A stretch of DNA of 64,000 nt from Sternotherus odoratus (taxonomy: Eukaryota; Chordata; Testudines; Kinosternidae), in assembly GCA_032164245.1 (NCBI GenBank), contig JAVMKO010000002.1, positions 96,423,340 through 96,487,339 on the forward strand. Reading direction: 5' to 3'. The notes under the pieces were generated by a model, which saw nothing but the letters and a program-made list of their open reading frames with translations, ran no database searches and was not told the DNA's origin. Positions 57,445-64,000 of the stretch are shown in pieces (position 1 is the stretch's first letter; every line of letters starts with the position of its first letter). Position numbers and translations under genes: made by a program.

Positions 57445-57715
57445 GCCTCAGGGTATGTCTACATTGCTACTGGAAGCATGTTTCCCAGAGTGCATGAACA
57501 GGGATGCACTAGCTCTGCTCCAGCTTGTGCTGTACAAATACCAGTGTAGCTGGGGTAGCACAGATAGCACCTCAGGCTAGACATCTGAGGGCATACCTGG
57601 TGGAGGGGTAGAGCAGAGCTCACATGTGTCTGTCTACCCACTCTGGGAAGCACCTTCCTAGCTGTGGGTGATAGCGGAATGCAGCAGCGTCCTATGCCTC
57701 GGTGCACTTACATGA
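57445..57715. mobile_element. Probable MITE of the GGGTATGTCTACA type
   Basis: It begins CTCAGGGTATGTCTACATTG. The interior has GCACTAGCTCTGCTCCAGCT and GGGCATACCTGG, resembling a turtle MITE. The right end is eroded. Confidence 0.55.
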
Positions 57716-57744
57716 CGGCCACCATCAGTGTCTGAACACCACAC

Positions 57745-57870
57745 AAAACCATTACATTTATTCTCCTAACACTCCTGTGAGGTGGGAAGTTGGACTGGAA
57801 CTGAGGCTTTCCCAAGCTCACACAGGAAGTCTATGGTTGATTCAGGAACGGAGCCAAAATTTCTGCAGCC
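57745..57870 (-). mobile_element. MIR-like SINE fragment, antisense
   Basis: TTACATTTATTCTCCTAACA, CTCCTGTGAGGTGGGAAG, CAAGCTCACACAGGAAGTC and AACGGAGCC are in family order. Confidence 0.65.
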
Positions 57871-58939
57871 GTGGGTGCAGTGACTTAAGCATGAAACCAT
57901 CTAAACTGGGTCATGGAATGTTTACTGGAATGTTGTACCATGCAATGGGGAAGCACTGAAGGTTTATCTGGCCCTACATAGAAGTAAATTCAGCAACACT
58001 AAAGTAGTTAAATGCAGATAATCTGTATTATACCTTGCATGCTCCTCAAAAAATATCTTAACATAGTTATTATATGCCTCTTACTAGGACTACCACTTTG
58101 CATTATTTTACTAGGAACACCCATGTAACCATGCAACAGCTCGAAAGACACAGGCTTGTCTACAGCGTGGAAATGTGGACACTATTCTGGAATCTTTATT
58201 CTAGAACAATTACTCCACTCACAAAGCAGAGTAGTTTTCAAGAATAAAAAAATTCATCACTTTTGTTCTGGAAGTGTCCATGTGAGGACATTGCCTGGCA
58301 TACCAGTCCAGAATAATCTCCTTTATTTAGGCAAGACTTCAGCTGCTACTGACTGTTGAAGTGATAATTAGCCACAAAAGGCACAACTGTCCTGCCCTCT
58401 GCATCCCTTCCAGAGCACATTGCTGGACCCCCAGTGTGATTCGGACTGAGTGGCTCCGCCAGCCAGCTGTGTGTTTCTGAATCTATGCCCAGACAGCCCT
58501 GTTCTCACTCTTCTTCTCCCTGGTGGCTTACAGGTGGCTCTGGTTGGGTAATGAGACTGGGACAGACAGCGGCACCAAAGGCACGAGTAAAAAAACAGAC
58601 AATGCACCCCCTAAAGAGATTCTGGTTAGCCCTGGTGCAGTGGGAAGGGATTCCACCTTATACCTTCTGACTGCCCTAACAAACCCATGCAGCTGCTGCC
58701 CAAAATTTGCCCCATAGTGGCTTCAGACCTACAATATTTACCTTTATATTTACAGATTAATCACCACATTGCTTGCACTCATTAAACTACTTGGTAACAT
58801 CAGTAATGATCAAGAATTTGGTTAGATGGTATTTATTGAATATTACCAGGGTCATCTCAAATCCACTGCATTGATGAATGGCACTTCTGTAAAGAAAACC
58901 TTGACACAGTAGGCCAGATGATCTTTTTTTTCAAATTCT

Positions 58940-59150
58940 GTCTGGAGAAGAAATAGACTAGAAATGAGGGGCACATTTTTAACAAGGCGGGCAATCAGTC
59001 ATTAGTACAACTTTTCAAGGGTTGTGGTGGATTGTCCATCATTGACAATTTTTAAAATCAAGATTGGATCTTTTCCTTAGAGATCTGCTCCAATTCAAAC
59101 AGGGATTAATTCAGTCAAGTTCTATTGTCTGTGTTATGTACAGAGCCTTG
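58940..59150 (+). mobile_element. CR1 LINE fragment
   Basis: GGGCACATTTTTAACA, GGGTTGTGGTGGATTGTCCA, TCATTGACAATTTTTAAAAT and CAAGATTGGATCTTTTCC are CR1 3' blocks. Confidence 0.8.
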
Positions 59151-59534
59151 CAAATCTGCAGATATCAAAGCCTTGCCCAACTTCTTTCCAACACATTAAA
59201 AATAAAATAATTTCTGGTAAAGTTTCACAAGAAAAAAAATGTTGCTGCTTTATTTCTAGTGAGACATTCTTTTTTTCTTTAAAGGCTGCTTAGGTTTTCA
59301 TGCCAGGATACTGATACACATTCAAATATTTCCCAGAAGCTTCCTTGTTAACCGAAATTCTCAGACGTACACAGTTCCACTGAAAAGGTTTCAAATTGTA
59401 AGATACAGTTTCTTCGTTATGTCCCCAGTAGAAATTCCACTAATTTCTGATTAAATCTCTGATGTGCATGAATGGTTATTTTTGTTACTAAGAATTATTA
59501 TGGTTAATAGTTTCTAGAAGCTTCTCCCAGGTCA

Positions 59535-59625
59535 GGTCCCATTGTGATAGGCATGGTACAAACCTATAGTAAGTGATAGTCCCTACCCCCTGAAGCTTAC
59601 CATCTAAAAGACAAGATGTAACAGG
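59535..59625 (-). mobile_element. MIR-like SINE fragment
   Basis: CCCATTGTGATAGGCATGGT, GATAGTCCCTACCCCCTG and AAGCTTACCATCTAAAAGAC match the shared unit. Confidence 0.55.
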
Positions 59626-60035
59626 GTGAGTGTGACGAATGAGTGTGGGGAGAGGAAAAAAAGAGTACCAATAATAGGATGCTTTAGTACAGGCTAGCTC
59701 TGTGTGCAATTCATAGCCAATCAGCAGGAAAATCCATGAGTTGTGACCCCTCTAGCTGTTGTCAGATACCAATGTTCTGGCTTTCATTGAAGATGAATTT
59801 CGAGGAGGGACCTGTAGGAACAAAAGATAGTGGCCTACTGGCTTTTTTGGATTTTGACAAAGAAATAAGGCAGCCATTTGTCTATATTCTGCATCTTTAA
59901 ATGAGGAGAAGCCTCTCTCCTGGCTGCAGTGACATGCAGACATTCTGTATGCCCAGATGCAGCCTGGCTTAAGAGAGACATACATAAAGTGAAAACACGA
60001 GGAGTCCTTAAAGGCTAACAAACTTATCTGGGCAT

Positions 60036-60067
60036 AAGATTTTGTGGAATATAACCCACTTCATCAG
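60036..60067 (-). ncRNA. Hammerhead-ribozyme-like core (PLE A4)
   Basis: On the minus strand CTGATGA (plus 60061-60067) is a full match to the first core strand. Stem II GTGGG/TCCAC follows, but the GAAA position reads AAAA. One invariant base is therefore lost. Confidence 0.6.
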
Positions 60068-60289
60068 ATGCATGGAGTGGAAAATACAGTAGGCAAGAAT
60101 AAATAAATATACAGCATATGAAAAGATGGGAGTTGCCTTACCAAGTCAGAAGGGAAGGGGGTCAGTGCTAATGAGGCCAGCTCATTTAGGGTGGATGTGG
60201 GCCATTCTCAACAGTTGACAAGAATGGGTGAATATCAACAGAGGGAAAATTATTTTTTTGTAGTGACCCAGTCTTTATTCAGGCCTAAT

Positions 60290-60425
60290 TTGATGGTATA
60301 AAGTTTGCAAATTAATTCCAGTTTTGCAGGTTTCTCGCTGAACTCTGTTATTAATGTCTGATTTGTGTCCATTTATTTTTTTGCATAGAGACTGTCTGGT
60401 CTGGCCAATGTACATGGCAGAGGAG
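60290..60425 (-). pseudogene. PLE GIY-YIG endonuclease fragment
   Basis: The minus strand reads AMYIGQTRQSLCKKINGHKS, containing the YIG strand and the following helix with its conserved arginine region replaced in part by lysine. It is then in frame with SDINN and a CKTG segment. In PLEs this nuclease primes integration. The GIY strand and zinc-finger-like cysteines expected upstream are missing, because the sequence beyond 60425 does not continue the domain. It is clearly inactive. Confidence 0.75.
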
Positions 60426-60430
60426 CACTG

Positions 60431-62884
60431 AAGTGCTCTCTGATGGGGATTTTGCTATAATTTTTTCTTGTTTGTTCAATAAAAGAAAAGTTATTCAGAC
60501 AGAGTATATGGTTGCTTTTGATGTGGGTGGGGGAATAACACACTTCAGATAGCATTCTGGTAGCAATCAGTAGAGACTAACAGCTCTGTTGTAAAACCTA
60601 GTTGCCAACAGGGAGCAAGTGAAAAACGTGTAAATGGAATTTCCACTCAAGTTGTCTCACTAGACTAGAGTACGAAAAGACATCAGAATAAGTCAGGTTA
60701 AAAATTCAGAAGACAACAATGATGGCTGTTTCCCTTCCTTTTTTGAAATATAGGATGACTATTTTGTACGATGGTGTTTGTTAAATGACAGAGCACTGAC
60801 TTCATAATGACATTTGGATTACCTTTTCGTCTGCTCCAGGCTATTTTCATGCTTACACTCAGCCTGAATGGTCAGTGAGCTTCTGGACATTTTTCAAGTA
60901 ATCATGGCTGCATCTGTTTGTAGCTCAGCCAAGGAGTCCTCTGCTTTCCTTACCTAAGCTAGCCAGTCCCTCTGAGTTGTAGGTTAAGATTCCAAGCATC
61001 AGACTCAGTAATGCAAAATAGATGAAAGGAAATCTTGTAGTCCATGAGACTTTTCATTGCACCATATTTGATGAGGGCTGTGTTGATAGTGTTTGTCCCA
61101 AATTCCTTCAAGTCACCAAAGACTTTTGACAGATTAATCACAAAGCTGAGACCTGTCACTCAGAGCCACAAGTGTCCCCTGCAGCAACATGTCTATTTCA
61201 CTTCAGGATGGCAGCACCAGAGAAACATGTCAGTAGGTTGCATGCCTTAAAAAGTATGCATTAAATAAATAAGCAGGTCCTCAGGCAGTGAGAACAGGGG
61301 GATAAACACCCTCTCTTTATTGTATTTGATATATTGCCGGGTTGGGGAGATTAGAAAAATATGAACAAGGGAGGATCAGGGTAGGGGGGGGAAATGTCAG
61401 AAATAAAAACAGTTAACCTACTGGTAAAAAAAATAGCTACTAGCAGACTGATATTCCACTAAGTTTTCTATTGCTATTACTAACACTAATAATATGATCA
61501 CTGATGGCTGCCAAAATCACCTGCAGCATCCCTGCCCTGTCAGATATTTTACCAACCACTGAGAAGTGCTTTGGGATACACCGGGAGCATGAAAAATGCT
61601 GTTTAAAAAAAAAAGAAAGAAAGAAAAATCAGAGATGGGCTAGAATTAAACCCGGTTACAAACAACCTCATGCTTTGTGGATGTCTGTTCTTGATCCAGA
61701 CATCTTTGATGAATCTCATATTTATGACTAACTGAGTCAAAACCCTAGACACAAACACTGCTGGGCCCTGAAGAAGTTGGGATGCAGGCTGCATGGTTCA
61801 GTCTGGAATCTGGGAATCCCTCAACACAGAACCCAACTACTCTTTACAGAAGAGCCTCACTAATTCTTACTTCGGTAATGCCCCAAAACTTTACAGATGA
61901 TGATCCAAAAGCCCCCTGATTTGGAGCCACTCAGGAGAAAAAAAGTGAATATTCTTTTTATGTAAAGTAAGTTCCTAGCTATGACTGGTAGAAATTTCAC
62001 ATTGCCCACCCCCAAAAAGTAAAATTAATATTTGAGACATGTCCCCGCACCATTTTGACCAACTATATGCCTAGACCTTTTCTGTGTTTCTCCCCTCCCC
62101 TTTATTTTCTTGTGAAAATGGTCTTGAAAACTCAAACCAATTGCTACTGCTGAAAGGGCTCTCAGTTAGTACATCTTACTCAACCCTGCATATTCTGGGG
62201 TGGAATCTGTGCAATAATAGTGACAGGTATCTGTTATACTTGGCTCATTCCTTCCCTACCACCCAAAAATGTTTAGACCAATCCAGTCCATAACTAATCA
62301 ACACAAACAAAAATCTAACTGCCACTCAATAGTTCTGCTCTAGTTCTTAGAAGTTTAAGAGGACTACGGTAAAGTCTCATATGTTACCATAAAGGGTCAT
62401 TGTTGCAGATATAGGAAAAGCAGTGCTGACCGTAGTGTAATATGATGTAACAAAATTACACTACACCTGTTCTTTGTGAGATGCAATGTTCCTGTTTCAA
62501 TTAACTAATTCTTTTCCTACTTTCTAATCTTCAGAATTCATTTATTATTATAGGCCTATCACTCATTAATGCACATTGATTGTATTGTAGTCTGTTTTAG
62601 AAGATATACACGAGTATATATACTCTGTGCTGTGTTTCTGTGGACCATATAAAGTAATCACATGAGAGGATCTGCATTTGACAGTCACTGGACACGTATA
62701 TTAGATGCATTGAGGCATGGCACCAGAACAAAACTGCCAACTCACTTAGTCCCAGTGAATTGGCCTATGGGAAATCTGTCTCAAAGACGAAGAACTCATG
62801 TTTAGATATCTCTGGCAGCCCATAGCAATACATTAAAAAAAAAAAAAAAAGTCAAACCAATGCCTAAATATAGACCCCTTTTGA
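60431..62884. other. Gap: no feature recognised
   Basis: AT-rich, with a short A/AAAG tract at 61600-61628 and a 16-base A run near 62834-62850. No supported gene. Confidence 0.45.
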
Positions 62885-63090
62885 TAGAAGCCTAAGGGTC
62901 CGCTCCAGTGCCTAAATAGTTGGCTTGATTTTCAGAGGTTCCCTGAACCAACAATAGTCACTTCAGTCAGTGAGAGCTGTAGGTACTCAGCACCTCTGAA
63001 AACAAAGCTGCTTATTTAGGTATCCATTTGTGGATTTAGGTGCTTAAATTGAGGCAACCAATTTTGAAAAGGTTGAGCCAAGTGCCTACA
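62885..63090. repeat. Diverged 'TTAGGTGCTTAAAT' reptile repeat
   Basis: CAGTGCCTAAATAG, GGTACTCAGCACCTCTGAAA and TTAGGTGCTTAAATTGAGGC are family blocks also seen at 23935 and 48400. Confidence 0.55.
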
Positions 63091-63224
63091 TACTACAGTG
63101 ATGGGTGCCTCACAAATGTACACGTTTCTTTCTTTCATTATTGTCAACATGGAGAATCCACTAATTGAATAAGTTCTGCAGACAAACACCTGTCAGAGAT
63201 GGTCTCAATAATACATAGTTCTGC

Positions 63225-63283
63225 CCTGAGTGCATGGGACTGTACAAGATGACCTCTCTGGGTCCCTTCCAATCGTACGATTC
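63225..63283 (+). mobile_element. CR1-type 3' tail
   Basis: GACTGTACAAGATGACCTCT, GGGTCCCTTCCAATCGTACG and ATTCTATATG match the CR1 end (the tail also used by Cry SINEs). Confidence 0.7.
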
Positions 63284-64000
63284 TATATGCATTATGAAAA
63301 CAAACAAATTGTATAAAAGCTTTTTTCAGGAGATGTTTTATTCCAAGATGTCAACAGGGGATATATACTCTCCTCAACATGCCTGGGATTTACGCATGCA
63401 AGGCAAACAAGAAAACAAATCTCAACTTTTAACTGCTTTGCTGTGTGAGAAGCCTGACTGAGTGGATTAACAAAACACATTCATAATGAATTCTTATAAG
63501 GTATTATTGGACTTTCACCACTGCTGATATCTCTACCAGACTCATTCTAACAGACTTAGTTTCCAGAGCTCTGCTTCTCTGAAACCTTGTGACAGACTGT
63601 GGAGTTATAACTTAAGAGTAATACAGGTTGAAAGGGACAAACATAACCCACATTTTGAGCCATAACAGTAATATCTCTTCTTAATGATTTTCTATTACAG
63701 GTGAGTTAAGAGCATACAAAATGAATAGATGCATGTTATTTATCCTGAGGAGAGAAGAAAACATGACAACAACCTATCAATCCTATAAGTTTCCTGAGAG
63801 TCTTTAACAAGTGGTGTTTTAGTGTATTCTGGGATCCATTGGTGTTGCACAAATTTTATTACATGGGGGAGCCATACTGGAATTTACAGTCTAACCGATA
63901 CCCACATTCTCGGCTGCTGGAAGACAGGGAATCGCATTTATATGCACAATCTGGTGTATTATTTCCATAGAAGGACAATGGTTGTCTACCTAAGAATGGA
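63284..64000. other. Gap: no feature recognised
   Basis: AT-rich sequence to the window end. Confidence 0.45.

Larger units (their letters stand above)
59995..60430 (-). mobile_element. Penelope-like element, family A, with GIY-YIG remnant (copy A4)
   Basis: Minus-strand copy. The order from right to left is: end of the GIY-YIG nuclease, untranslated region, hammerhead-like core, and the family A terminal block (AACAAACTTATCTGGGC and GGAGTCCTTAAAGGCTAAC on the plus strand). It is the only family A copy here that retains coding sequence, and so identifies the short fold-back copies as Penelope-derived. Sequence right of about 60430 no longer follows the element. Confidence 0.8.

Noticed and set aside
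1..64000. CRISPR arrays, bacterial operons, tRNA/rRNA genes
   Set aside because: No direct-repeat/spacer pattern, Shine-Dalgarno-led gene clusters or intact RNA genes were seen. All indicators are vertebrate nuclear DNA.

Overview
The window reads as nuclear DNA of a cryptodiran (hidden-necked) turtle. The main evidence is a tRNA-Lys-type Cry (tortoise pol III) SINE at about 32009-32162, many CR1 LINE 3' ends, and several reptile-type DNA transposons and Penelope-like elements. I found no convincing host exon, tRNA, rRNA or CRISPR array. Every long ORF I examined lies in a repeat, is low-complexity, or could not be matched to a family. The window is best described as intergenic or deep intronic sequence of moderate AT content, punctuated by GC-rich islands that sit inside transposons.

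Layout. 1-1161: right end of a hAT element with a broken transposase. 1433-1830: a 382-bp hAT-type MITE with an 8-bp target duplication. 2083-2885: a Penelope-like element (PLE, family B) with a GIY-YIG remnant. 3395-4469: a GC-rich hAT-like element. 6214-6798: a solo LTR. 7198-8850: a CR1 split by a 720-bp LTR. 9329-10027: two Harbinger-like MITEs. 10842-10976: PLE family A. 11219-11846: a Tigger-like element carrying a GC-rich minisatellite. 13.6-19.7 kb: quiet. 20298-21307: a transposon with a G-rich core. 24973-25086: a 114-bp Helitron-like element. 25494-25675 and 29604-29765: PLE A fold-backs. 28.4-29.5 and 32.2-33.5 kb: LTR-like repeats, the second split by a PLE. 31.0-32.0 kb: decayed CR1 reverse transcriptase. 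36.9-38.05 kb: an LTR-like stretch split by a second GC-rich hAT-like copy. 44.0-45.1 kb: LTR-like and MITE sequence. 46.3-47.6 kb: CR1 then PLE B. 49.16-50.3 kb: a broken PIF/Harbinger transposase. 51.1-51.85 kb: a non-LTR reverse-transcriptase remnant. 52.1-52.4 kb: PLE B. 55.8-57.9 kb: MIR-like SINEs and a MITE. 60.0-60.4 kb: PLE A.

Nothing here forms an operon or a pathway; the sequences interact as nested mobile elements. The most interesting signal is that both PLE families carry a hammerhead-ribozyme-like core (CTGANGA, a stem II hairpin, GAAA). It is recognisable at seven loci and is best preserved at 52241-52266. In one copy the core sits between 55-nt inverted arms inside an exact 12-bp target duplication. 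Insertion boundaries with exact target duplications were read directly for eleven elements; boundaries given as approximate come from recognised family ends and could shift by tens of bases.
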